Program-made: the position numbers and the translations under genes
Shown: positions 36,364 through 47,870 of the stretch, piece by piece
How the letters are laid out: every line of letters starts with the position of its first letter
How positions within the stretch are numbered: the stretch's first letter is position 1
The notes under the pieces: model-generated
The model's database searches: none
Told to the model about the DNA's origin: nothing
Seen by the model: the letters and a program-made list of their open reading frames with translations, nothing else
Source of the DNA: Alisma plantago-aquatica
Taxonomy: Eukaryota > Streptophyta > Magnoliopsida > Alismatales > Alismataceae
Reading direction: 5' to 3'
Assembly (NCBI GenBank): GCA_963693085.1
Contig: OY856411.1
Span: 117,267,267 to 117,331,266 of the forward strand
DNA: 64,000 bases

Positions 36364-39300
36364 TAACAGTGATACTTAGAATGCCTTTTTCAACTACAAT
36401 CCCCTCATGAAATACGGTACCCAAACGACCCCTTGGGGTATTTCAAGTCACACTTTTTACCTAAATCTTAAATTTGTAAAAATCATACTTTCAAGTTGAA
36501 ACTCTTGATCCTAATCCAACCCACAAACATTTTCAAATTTATCATATCTGAATCCTAAATTATATTATCAAGAGAACAATTTTAAAAAATGATATGATTT
36601 GTCTAATCATTGATAATTACTAAGTGTAATCCTCAAATTTCAATGTAAACAAATTGACAACGTGATTGAGAAACACATATAGCAGTTATTGTAGCTTGCT
36701 TAAGAGTTTTAAACCCAAATTCATAACATAATCAACATTCTAAATCATAGAAATAAATTGAAAATTATGTATAATTTCTAAAGTAAAATTCATGAGACAT
36801 GGTTAGTAAACTAATATGTGTTTTCTCTAGAAATTAAAAATGGGAAAAGAGTTTGGAGTCACAACCAAGTATTAGCTAGAAAATCTAGAAAACTTGAAAA
36901 AAGTGACTCGTGTGTGGATAAGTATGGAATGCATATGAGCATCCAAATTCATCACTATCATTTACAAATCGGGAAACTAGTACCCCAATTAGCCAGTCAA
37001 AATAGTATTGTGCGGATTTTATATAATAAAGCAATATGTGAATTAGGATGAAGAAAACAATTTGATGTACTCTTACCTTGCTTTTTATTTTGTTTGTGAA
37101 AGGGTTTCACACTTTCGAGCATGGGTCAGATTTCTCTGGTGATAGAGCTGGAAAAGATGCTGATCCAATTGTACTTCCCAGCGTCGAATCCTTTTGCACT
37201 TTTGGGCACCAACATGTTTGGCACTTTCTAACACGAACCGGTTTCGCACAAATATGTGGTCGTATCTTTCTCTATCACTCTCTCTAGTATTTCACTTTCT
37301 CCTCTAGGTTGTTTGAGTGTTTCTTTTTGGGGTTCTCCTCTCTCCTTTTCTAGAGTCAAGAGAGTTGATGAGGTGGTTTTTCCCTCTTTCTTTAATTGAC
37401 ACCCACTCACTCCATGGACATGAAGGGATTCCATCTAGCCCTCTATCACTCTTTGCAAGAACATTGTGGTTTTGGTGGGTACGAATTCAGTTGCCACTTC
37501 CTGGCATGAAATGCTTTGGCGCCCAAGTGTCTATTTCAAAAAAATAAAATGAAATCTCTGTCAGTCAGTTTGACACATTTTTGTGTGAAACCTTTTGGCA
37601 TCCAACTTGACCTGCTAAAAGGGAACCCATATGTGTGCGGTCTGGTTCAACACATCTAGGTGTAAAAACCTTTGGCACCTAGTGTAGTCTGTGAAAGGAG
37701 ACCCAGATTGTGTGCGGTCTAGTTTGACACATTTGGGTGAAAAACCCTTTGACATCAAAATGAGATGCATTCCGAAAAGATTCCAAAAAGGATATGGTTA
37801 AGATTTATCTAATCCAAGTGCAAACATGATTTGTTCCCATAATTAGTGAGGTCAAATTGGATTTTTGTAGATCTCACCTTAAACTATATAATGTGTAAAT
37901 TTTGTCCATTAGGGTTTAAGACCCGTTGGGATCAAAATTTAAGGTTTTTTCAAGTATGATGTGGGGCCACGTCTTGCCTAAACTTTGTGCAAATTGGTTT
38001 GTCCCTCAAAATTGAACAAAATATATCTAGTGGGTCCACGTTTATTTCTTTTAAGAGAAACTCATTATAGTCTGATGTGACTAAAATTATGTAAATAATA
38101 CAAATAGCAAGGATTTGACGGGGTCCCAAAAATGAGGTGACAACAATTTTTCCCTCTCAAGATGAGGTCCAAGACATGGTTGGTGAATCCACCCATGTCG
38201 AGGGATAATATCTTGAGACTGAGTGATACTCATTTTTGGTTAGAGAGCAATATTGACATGGATAATATTTCTTTTGATTAGATTGATTTTGAGTATACTC
38301 GTTGATTGAGAAAACTCTAATAGAGAGCCATGAACTACATGATAGGAAAAACTTGCGGTATTAAATTACAAATTTGATGGATACATATAAATTCCACACC
38401 TTAGCAAGGTTTGAAACCACATCTACCTCACCCGAGTTTGATTTAAATCTATAGAGACAACCTACTACGGTAGGACTTTATGATAAAAAGGACATTGCCA
38501 AACTAGTATTAGTTGGGTTCTAGAGATATATATGCCAGTATCATGGCGTACTTTGTCAAATCCTCCCATAAATCTACCCCTCAATATGACTAATAACCAT
38601 CCAAAGTAATGTTTACAACTTCTAGTTATAACTATTTTATTATTATTTATTCTCTTTTCTTTCTGCTTTTATTAGTGTTATTATTATTTATTTTGTGGAT
38701 GTAAATGGGTTTGACACCCTTTTTTGCTTTTTTGTGAATTTTTTTGGGGTATTATTTTTTGATTTTTTAAAGCGTCAAAGGATTGGCATTTTGTTTAAAA
38801 CTTTTTATAAGTTTTTTTAAGCACCAAAGGGATTGACTTTTTTTTAATTCTTTTTTTATTTTTACTTTTTAAGCATTGAAGGGGTTGGCATTGGGCTTTT
38901 GATTTTTTATTTTTCTTGAGATTTTGTTTGTTAAGTGCCAAAGGGGTTGGCATTTTTGTTTTACTCTTTCATTTTTTTAGAACCAAAGGGGTTTGCATTG
39001 GTTTTTTTTTTGAGTTTTTTGATTCTATTATTGATAGTGGTATGGATTCATGTTTGATTTGTTAAGGAGTCTTCATAAAATGTAATCCTAGAAAGAGAAT
39101 ATAAATAAGGTACTTTAGGGTTAGATATGTCATCAATTTAGTGAGAGTGAAAAATGTGAGTGCAAAAAGGCTTGCGTTATAAAGAACAAAAGGGTTTGGC
39201 ACTCAAAAGTGTGAAAGGGTCTGGCACTAGAAATCATGAAAGGGTTTGACACTCAAAAGTGCATCACATGCTATTGGTTCGAGGAAAAGATCTGTGCCCG

Positions 39301-39640
39301 AAAAGTTAATCTGATATACACATAACATGTGGAAAGTTGATCTGTGCATAATTGGTGGACATTATTCATTGTCTAATTAATAGAAGGCAAGTCTGTATGC
39401 GTCGCATAGGTGAAAAAAGTGTTCTTTATCTACGTAAGATATTTGAATCTAACTAGTGTGAAATTGAATGACATCAATCTGTGTTAAGTTGATATGCACT
39501 AATCTGTGTCAAACTGATCAACACTAATATGTGTCAAACCGTTCTGCATCAATCAATGTTAAACTGATATACGCCAATTTGTGTCAAATCAATCTGCAAC
39601 AATCTATGTCAAATTGATTAGAGGCATTCAGATGAAAAAG
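36364..39640. other. Repeat-rich region without an intact gene
   Basis: A recurrent short phrase, GGGTTTGGCAC or AAAGGGGTTGGCATT with variants, is scattered at about 37100-37230, 37570-37750, 38770-39000 and 39190-39260. A GTCAAA(C/T)TGAT-type unit recurs at about 39460-39620. A GGTCCCAAAAATGAGGTGACAACA segment near 38121 resembles the end of a plant gypsy LTR. The region may be a decayed LTR element containing the plant mobile domain ORF to its right. I cannot define its borders. Confidence 0.4.
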
Positions 39641-39649
39641 TTGATAATA

Positions 39650-40820
39650 ATGAAAATTCTCTAGCAAGTTCTAGAATCAAAGAAGGGTTCTAATTACTTC
39701 AAAATTATGCGTGAATGGATAGTTGATATGGAAATTATTGAAAGGATGAACATACATAGTTACAATATTGAGAAATACCTGATGAATCTGGTGTATCTTC
39801 CTATATCTCTAGAATGGACGATAATTGCAATTTAGTTCTTGGATAAAAATTCACACACATTTCAATTTGGCAACGTGATCTTGACACTGACTTCGCATGA
39901 CATAGAGTTCATCATCCAATTGAAATTGAATGCTAAAAGATGTCAGATCGCATAGATGCAACATTGGTGTATAGATCTTAGTTGATTTCTTGATGTGAAG
40001 GAGAAAGTTGTTGATAAATTCATGGACCAGTGTAACACTGTATAAAAAATAGTACTTTATGGGGTAGTTTTAGTAAGGTAACAACTTACAAAAAGCTTAA
40101 GCAACGAAAGGATCTCTTTCATGTCTTCATAATTGTTTTTTTGGTACTCTATTCTTTGGGAGTCAAAATGAACATGTTAGTGCTAATGTGGTAGTCATGG
40201 TGGCTGCATTAGAGAAGCAGGATATTGTCATTCCTTAGATGCTGAGTGAGCTTTATTGATGTCACAATGCTAAAAAATATTCTAGACAAACAATAGGTAC
40301 ATTCTAAGTGTTGCAAAGATACTTTTGGATGTGATTGTGTTCTGGTGCCTTTGCCATTTACTGTAATCCGATGACTAGACTTGTATAAAGTATCTTTCTA
40401 GTCAAGATTTGTTGATCATGCCCTTCCAGAAGAGAGGCGAGATAGCTGCATGGTTGGCGAATCTAGAAGATGAGGCGGTTATACGCAGATGGATGCCACG
40501 ATGGAATGATTCATCCTTGTATAGTATCACTATGTTAGATTTTGATAATTTTATTATTCTTTTGGACTTTGGGAGCTATCAGGCATATTTTCCCACTATA
40601 GTATTACTCCCATTTGGGGGGAATCAGGTTGCATATCAACTGGATCAAATTCCACACTACTATACACAAGAAATTGAAGAAGGTGATTTCCAGTTTTCAA
40701 CTAAGTTAGTAGATATGTGAAATAACCACAAGATGTCGATCCTCAAAGAATTCACTATTGTTTGGAGTTGTACACCAGAGTATCTACATCAACCTGAAGC
40801 ATTTGAGCATGTATAAGTGA
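39650..40820 (+). pseudogene. Plant mobile domain (aminotransferase-like) pseudogene
   Basis: With many stops, the plus strand gives in order: WIVDMEIIERMNIHSY; then, after a stop, SHTFQFGNVILTLTSHDIEF, corresponding to the HTFHLPFGEMTITLDDV box of the plant mobile domain; and an open piece (40409-40720) with WLANLEDEAVIRRWMPRWN, SYQAYFPTIVLLPFGGNQ and a HYY motif, resembling the domain's C-terminal part. This domain occurs in MAIN-like proteins and in gypsy and Mutator-like elements. The family match is from the first box mainly, so it is tentative. Confidence 0.5.
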
Positions 40821-41386
40821 CTTGCAAGCCTGATGGGTATCTCATAGACAAAGAAACCAACAGAGGAGGAGCTGAAGATTAGATATAGATTCATCATGAA
40901 CATGACATTTTTTTCTTTAGGTTGGTTGATTAGGGTAGAAGTGGATGATTTTATGGGATTGTAGATTTCATATTGCTTCTTAGTCTCTCTATTTTTTTAG
41001 ATTTATCATTACAAAATAATTCAAGTTTTGTATTACTTTTTCATTATAATTTTGTTTAATATTATCTAGATTTAGTATTTTAGACTACATGCCTTGATAC
41101 ATTTCAAAACAACATAATAATCATTCTTTTCTCTAGAATATCGGGCTCAACAATTATCTCAAAGGATATCATCATTTTAGTCCCCATTCCAAATATGTTC
41201 ACTTGGTTCAGCAAGATGAATGGAAATATGTGTAGTTGTGATGAATTTGTTGTGGAAAGGCATGTCTATCAAATGGAAGTGGATGATCACTCCATGCATT
41301 AGGAACTCCCTTTCCTACCATTTATAGTGTTCCAGTCAACATGTCAAGCATACTTAAGTGATGTCCTAACCTCTTTGAGTTAGTAA
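40821..41386. other. No gene seen
   Basis: AT-rich sequence with no recognised motif, to the left of the minus-strand LTR. Confidence 0.4.
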
Positions 41387-42859
41387 TGTTGGATCTAAGG
41401 GCTCTAGAGGGGGGGGGTAAATAGATCTACAAAATTTCTCACAAAATAGATTAGACCTTCAAATTATATCTAGATTAAGGAAATAACTCAATTGCAATTT
41501 GAAGTCCTATCTAGAAAGCATAGAAAGGATGAGAGAGATTGATAGCAAGCACTTGACAAAGGGATGTAGAGTGGTTCCACACTTCAAACTAGAAGTGAGT
41601 CAGTCCACTACTTAGAGAGGTCAACCTCTAGGAATTTGCAAGTTCTTTTCTCTATATTATCACCAATAAGAGTTATAGCAATAGACCACCAAATGAATTA
41701 CCCATCCAACCACAAGGAGATATCCACCTTAACAAGGAGCTTACCCACTTAGCTTGAGTTTTCATCCTTCACCAAGGTCTTACCCACTCAAGATCAAGTC
41801 TTATGCCTTGAAGGACTTTGCTTCTCCTCTTGGATCTTAAGCCTTTGTCTTCTAATTCACCTGGAGAAGATCACCACCTCTTCATCAATCTTGAAGAGGA
41901 TCAATTACAACTCCTTCTTCACACCATGGAGCTTGCTTTACCTTTTCTTCATGTAGGAAAGGGATAGGGAAGTAGTGGAAGATTGAGAGCTTTACATGCA
42001 CAAAGGTGGAGCTCTCTTACAATAATCCTAACTCACTCACAAATCAGGAAATGAAGTGTAAACTGGAGAGAGAAAGTGGCTCAAGGAGTAGTATCACACT
42101 CAACTATAGAAAAGACCTTGAATGTATGGAATGAGCAAACTTGGAATGAACTCCAAGGGGTCCTATTTATAGCTGGGGGTGCTCCCTTGAGTTGGGGAAC
42201 ACTTAGGGCCAAAATATAGTCATTTTCCTCAAAGTAATGGATCTATTTTCACCGCAAATAAGTCACCAATGGTTATAATCAGTTTTTTTGTGTTTTCCAT
42301 ACAGTGCATTTGGTCGAGTTTCAATAAAGGTAACTCGACCAATCGACTAAAAGACAAACCCAATTTTTAAACTATCGATCGAGTTTGTTTTGGGGAACTC
42401 GACCAATCAGCCAAAATCAAATTTGATCAGTGAGTCAATCGGTCAAGTTCTGTGAATTCACAACTCGACCGATCAACTATCATCAGAAAATCAACCATAG
42501 GATCGGTTGAGATTGAAACTCGATCGATCAACACCCTGTGATTGATTTTCTAAATTGGCTATAAAGTGATTAAACCATGGTATATTAAGTGTCACACATA
42601 TTTTTCTCATCTTAGTTACAAGTCATATCATCAATACAAGTGATTACAAAAACCTTCTAAGGACGTTTGAAGTGATTTCCTTATTAGCACACTTGCATTG
42701 CATTTGACTTGAACTTTGACAAGCTTGGGCTTGAGTAATTTGATCCTTTTCATGTACCAAAAGCCTGAAATCAATCTTGAATACACATATTAGATACATA
42801 CGAATTGAATGGTTAAGTCATTATCAAAATATGGAAAATGTATAACCTTTAGGTCAACA
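41387..42859 (-). repeat. 3' LTR of a minus-strand element related to the gag-only array
   Basis: On the minus strand it runs from TGTTGACCTAAAGG (42859) to GATCCAACA (41387), matching the TGTTGACTCA...GATCCAACA ends of the array LTRs. It shares a CTATAAATAGGACCCC promoter block (near 42161-42173), a CTCTAGAGGTTGACC-type segment, the AACTAGAAGTG..TCAGTCCACT segment and paired GGTCGAGTT/AACTCGACC motifs. Elsewhere it has diverged strongly. No primer binding site is seen at its left edge, as expected for a 3' LTR. Confidence 0.75.
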
Positions 42860-42873
42860 TTCTCCCCCCTTTT
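42860..42873 (-). other. Polypurine tract of the minus-strand element
   Basis: The minus strand reads AAAAGGGGGGAGAA directly before TGTTGACC. The array elements use the near-identical AAAAAGGGGGAGAA. Confidence 0.75.
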
Positions 42874-43560
42874 GACAATGATACTCAAACATATTGAAAA
42901 GGATATTGAAATTATACCTTTGCCTTGTGAATTGTAAGGGGATTCAAGATTTGAACAGTGTGAATTGCTCCCCCTCAATCTATGCTTACTTTAACCTACA
43001 TAGTTAATCTGTCTACACAAAGAAATATAACATATATGTACTATATGGTCCTTTAGCTACTATATGGTCCTTTAGAAAGTCACATGATAAATCATATAAT
43101 GAACAAGAAAAGGATAACATAGGAAGTAAAAGAAATATGGTTAAGTTTCAAGACATTAAAAGTTCTCTCCCTCTTTTGACATTATCAAAAAGGAAGGTGG
43201 GTAGAAGAGCAGAAAAATAATTCTTCTCCAAACACAACCAAGCATATATCTAAACATGCAATCCTAAAAACATACATCAAATAAAAATGAGAGAACCAAA
43301 CATGCTAAGTCATAATCAAAATATGGTGAAACATGGCACCAACTCATAAGATATAACAGATCAAAAGAGTAAGAGTGCACATAATATAGATTACAACTTA
43401 GAATGCAAGTGCTCATAAAAATAACTACAAGTCAAAAGTGATTAAATCTAAAGATAAAATAGTACAACTCAGATCATGTGCCCAGATGTGTCTAATACAA
43501 AATATCCTAGAAAGATATATATGATCATTAACTAGACTAAAAACTAAGAACATCTAGATG
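42874..43560. other. 3' non-coding internal region of the minus-strand element
   Basis: No coding motif is seen. AAAAAGGG-type purine tracts on the minus strand recur (for example near 43170-43190), similar to the region upstream of the array polypurine tracts. Confidence 0.4.
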
Positions 43561-44330
43561 TCTAAGCTATCTATATCCATGACATCATCATCAAGCTCGT
43601 AGTCCTCATCTCCGTCTGAAGGTGCAACAACATCGCCTTCATCACCAGAGTCACCAGCAAAACCACCAGATCAATCACCATTGTCAGATGCAAAACCATC
43701 ATCCTCGCCATCACTGGCATCCTCATCAACATCATCAGTCTCGTCATCAGCCTGGTCTGACATCTCTTCATCAATAGAAGGTCCAAAGCGATGACCGGGA
43801 CAATGACCATTCTGCTCATCCCAAGACATACCAAGAGCATAGAGCTCATTGGCCTATGGGAAGGAAGGAGAAGAATTGCCAAGACTGGCAAATAGAGTGT
43901 CCAAGGGACTAGAAGGTAAAGGCAAGACAACTACAGCAGGTCAACCAATAGAAAAGGGTGTGCGAGAAGTAGAGGAAGGAGAAGGTGCAAGTGCAGGTGG
44001 AGGGATAGGGTAAAAGTGATTGTATGCATAGGATGCATAATCACTACCTGGGTATGGCTGGTAGGCGGGGTATGGGTGTGCACATGATAAGTTCATGGTA
44101 GACATGATTGAACATAAATCCTAATGTAGGTGCTCCTAGACCTGGAGATTATATGCCTATTGGCGTATCATATAACCCATGAGGGCTTCATTGGACACAC
44201 GAAACGAGGGATGACTAGGTCAGGTAGAATGAGGAGGTGAGATGCTCGAGTGGAGGTAGAGGCAGGTGCATCTAAGGCAGAGACAGAGGGTGAGACACCA
44301 GGTGTGGTGGAGGAAAGGATAGGTACATAC
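43561..44330 (-). pseudogene. C-terminal part of an extra ORF with acidic tail, truncated
   Basis: The minus strand gives a Pro/Ser/Thr-rich stretch (about 44330-43930) that passes, after a frame break, into LGMSWDEQNGHCPGHRFGP and an Asp/Glu-rich tail (MSDQADDETDDVDEDASDGE and onward, ending YELDDDVMDIDSLD). A single stop interrupts the tail near 43670. Position just upstream of the polypurine tract and 3' LTR fits the extra 3' ORF of some plant LTR elements. It is cut at 44330 by the start of the LTR array. I cannot assign a specific family. Confidence 0.45.
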
Positions 44331-45934
44331 TATTGACTCAAGGGCAATTAGGTCAATGTTGACTCATGTCTAAATTGACTAAACCCTTGTTTTGATGATG
44401 AATAACCATTCCACATATTGGTGTCTAATGACTCTACTTGAGTGATTTCAGATTAGGAATAGACACACTTCAAATGCCTAACTTGCGCATCCTAAGTTGG
44501 AGAAAAGACAAGTCAAAGTTATACAAGTGCACATTTTTGTAATATGATGTAAATCCATTAGAATCATATTGTAAATCACTTGTAATGATTGTATGACTTG
44601 TAATTAATCTTAGAAAAAATCAGGAGCACTTAGATCGAATGTTTTAATCACTTTTGATGCAATTTAGAAAATTGATCACATCAACTTGGTCGGTCACGTT
44701 TCCAAGCCTTAAAACTCGACCGATCGTTCTTGGTCAATTTTCTAGAGATTGCATCGGTCGAGTTGCGTTTTCATAGAACTCGACCGATCGAGTAAGAGAC
44801 CATTTTGATTTTAAATGATTGGTCAAGTTTCCCCAGGACAAACTCGACCGATCATTTAAATATCGGTTTTGTCTTTTCCAGGATCGGTCGAGTTACCTAT
44901 ATTAAAACTCGACCGATTGCACCGTACAGAAAAGTGCTGAAAAGTGGTTCTAGCCATTGTGGAGTTGCAACAAGTGAAAATAGATCCATTGCAAGCCACA
45001 AAATGGCTAGTTTTCATTCTCAAGTGTTCCCAAAGGCTAAGAGGCATCCCCATCTATAAATAGGACCCCTTGGGCTTCATTCCAAGGTTGAGCATTCAAT
45101 GCAAACTCTATGTGAGGTTCCTATTCTATAGTTGAGTGCTTCCTATAGCCTCCTCTCTCTCTCTAAGCTTAATCACTTGCTACATCCATTACAGTGAGTA
45201 GGAAATCTGTAAGAGAGCTAGTCCTACATGTATATCTTGTAAGGCTCTCACTTCCACCACCTCCCCATCTCTCATTTCAACCATGAAGATGAAGGTTCTG
45301 TCTCTTAGTTAAGAGAGGTGAAGAAGAATAAGGGAAGGCATCCCTTAGTGAAGATCAAGGCTGAAGACTTGGAGCTAGAGTGGGTAAGCCCTTGGTGAAG
45401 GCAGAAGACTCCTTGCTCAAGTGGGTAAGTCCTTGGTGGAAGCTTCTCCGAGTGAAGGTGAAGTCAAAGGCTGAAGATCCAAGAAGAGTGGGCAATTCCT
45501 ACAAGACTGAAGACTTGTCCAAGAGTGGGTAAGTCCTTGGTGAAGGCCGAAGACTCATTGCAAAGTGGGTAAGTCCTTGGTAAGGTTGAAGACTCTTTGT
45601 ATTGGATAGGTAAGTCCTTTGTTTGTTCATGTGTTGTAAGTCTTATGAATGAATATAAGAATGCAATGGCTTGGAAATCCTAGAGGTTGACCTCTCTAGG
45701 TAAGTGGACTGACACACTTCTAGTTTGAAATGTGGAACCACTCTAAATTGCTTGTCTCTTGGTGTATGTTCAGTCTCTCTAATCCTTGCTATGTATGTTT
45801 TAGTTGCACTCAAATTACCTATTTAGCAACCTTATCTTGTCATATATCTTGAAGGTTTAATGAATTTTGTGTAAGTGCTTTCAACTCTATTCACCCCCCT
45901 CTAGAGCATCCAATCACCCATCTAGGATCCAACA
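44331..45934 (+). repeat. Array LTR 1
   Basis: About 1.6 kb, complete, with the terminal G changed to A at position 2. The U3 carries four paired GGTCGAGTT/AACTCGACC inverted motifs (about 44690-44920). CTATAAATAG at 45054 is the likely promoter. The downstream part has irregular repeats of GTGGGTAAGTCCTTGGT (45380-45620). Confidence 0.88.
45054..45063 (+). promoter_or_regulatory. LTR promoter TATA box, conserved in each full LTR
   Basis: CTATAAATAGGACCCCTTGGGC occurs here and at about 48593, 52615 and 57158, and inverted at 42162-42172. Conservation within an otherwise drifting LTR supports a promoter role. Confidence 0.65.
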
Positions 45935-45936
45935 AT

Positions 45937-45948
45937 TGGTATCAGAGC
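45937..45948 (+). other. Primer binding site, initiator-Met tRNA type
   Basis: TGGTATCAGAGC lies two bases after the GATCCAACA end of LTR 1. The same site occurs at 53494 (one change) and 58044 (one change). The second unit has lost it by deletion. Confidence 0.85.
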
Positions 45949-45985
45949 GGGTCTTCTCCAAGCATACTTCCACAAGTATGAGAAT

Positions 45986-46860
45986 ATGGGTGATTATGAA
46001 GATGGAAAACCTTCAAAGAGAGCAATAGAAGGAAAGAAGAGAGAAAAAGGGATCATAAAGGCTCCATCAACAAATGAAAGCACTAGTGGAAGATCTAGTG
46101 AATGTGAAGATGGAAGATGCCATTGCGCCCTCATGACAAGCTCAATTGAAGATTTAAATGAGGTAAATTCAAGTGTTGAGATTCAAACAAATGCTTATCA
46201 TAGTCAACTAAATACTCTTAAATTTGCAAATTCTAGCTTGCTTGATAAGATTAAGTTTTTAGAATCTCAACCTTCTATGAGTATTTCATATATAGAACTT
46301 GCTACTACTATTGTTTCTCTCTCTATTGTTTCTTATGCTCTTAAATGTGCTTATGAGAGTCAAGAACTTACTTTGTAAGGATTAAGATGTGTAGATAAAG
46401 TTTATCCTTCAAAGATTACTTGTCTTTTATATGAACTTGCTTCCTTGCATAGTAGTGTGATTGCTCTTGACCCTCATACTATCTTTTCTTATAGAGAGAA
46501 TGATGTTTCTGCTCTTCATATTGATAGAGATTCTTATTTGATTAAATGTCTTTGCTTAGAAATCTATTTTGTGCATGCTGGAGATAATATCAATCATTTG
46601 TCTTCTACTATTACTTCTCTTATGTTTGATAATGATAATTTGAGATCTTCTTTGCAAAGATTCTTCGTTGGTAAAAAGAATCTTAATGATATTCTACACC
46701 ATACTACTAAACAAATTGGTAGACATCATTTGGGGTATGATAGTAGTCAAAGGAAAAACAAAGGTAAAGGACCTCCAATATTCCATGGAGAATCCTCTAG
46801 TTCCAAGACTATGGACACATGCAACTATTGCAATGAAATTGGCCATTATTCTTGCAATGA
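45986..46860 (+). pseudogene. gag: Gag copy 1, nonsense mutation and 3' deletion
   Basis: Starts MGDYEDGKPSKRAIEG and follows the copy 4 reading. A TAA at 46376 replaces the Gln codon of the LTLQGIRC motif in other copies. The frame resumes to CNYCNEIGHYS, where the zinc knuckle is cut. Sequence jumps directly into a downstream segment (GATATAGATCCTACTAGTAG), removing the gag end and about 1 kb of spacer relative to copies 2-4. Confidence 0.8.
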
Positions 46861-47870
46861 TATAGATCCTACTAGTAGTCCTAACTATCTTGTGTATCTT
46901 TTGGTATCTCTTGCAATGATATAGATCCTACTAGTAGTCCTAACTTGTGATAACATCTACTGGTAGTTCATATACATGTAGTTCTATCCCTATTTATAAT
47001 TGCTATCTTTGCTCATCAAGTGGTATTCTACTATATGATTTGCTTATATTTTGTCTCATACTTTTTCAAGCTTGTTCCTTGAATTGCATATCTACTATCT
47101 TGAGTTGATTGCATAACAATTGTGATGCAGGGCACATAGAGCTACATTGTATGTAGAAATTGGAGTATTTTTGGATTTTATGCAGATCTTGCTCCAGTTT
47201 TAGTTTTTGCTGCAAGAGTAGTGTTTTTTCTATGCAGAAATGAGCTTCTGAGCAAGGTTCATCGCTTTGCCAAGAGCCCTGATGGTTTTTGGTCAAATTC
47301 TGTCATCTTGAGGGTTAAAATTGCGATTTATTATTTTTCTACAACACTTTATCTTACATTTTAGGGTTGTTCAAGTACATTCTTTAACTTGCTTTTCTTT
47401 CTAGGCTTGGACAAGCCCCTATATGTGCTCTTCTACTCTCCTTATATAACTTTTTTTATCTCCATTCCTTTAACAAGTGGTGTTTCTTATTTCTTCATAC
47501 CCCCAGCTTTTTGAAATGACAAAGGGGGACAAAGGTATGTCTTCTTTTGACCAAATAGGGAGAAGGCATGTCTTACGTGAAGAGAAGAAGTATGCCAATG
47601 TAAGAGGGAGAAGGTAAAGGGGAGAAGACATATATGAGGAGAACATATATGAGTAGAAGACATAGTATTATATAAATGTTATGAAAGCTAGCCATGCATG
47701 AGAAATAACATCAATTGAGGGGGAGTATGAGAACTCCATGCACATCAATTGAGGGTGAGCATATGAGCTCAATCCTATTGAAACCACTAGGTTTCTCAGA
47801 AGGTATGGTTTCACTTAAAAGCTTTCAATACATTTATGGAATGGTTTGTCATCTTCAAAAAGGGGGAGAA
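46861..47870 (+). other. Interior spacer of unit 1 ending in polypurine tract
   Basis: Non-coding and homologous to 50990-51936, 55490-56433 and 60060-61008. Contains a CCCCCAGCTTTTTGAAATGACAAAGGGGG-like segment and ends in AAAAAGGGGGAGAA at 47857-47870. Confidence 0.75.

Noticed and set aside
15128..36432. Possible outer inverted termini GGTCTTGTTTGG and GGTCGTTTGG around the Harbinger element
   Set aside because: Only about 70 percent agreement over a short stretch and no matching target duplication; the inner pair at 15662/36363 fits better.
43571..43930. 119-codon minus-strand Met/Leu-rich ORF that looks like a membrane protein
   Set aside because: It is an out-of-frame reading of the Asp/Glu-rich (GAT/GAA/GAC) tail; the acidic frame makes more sense.
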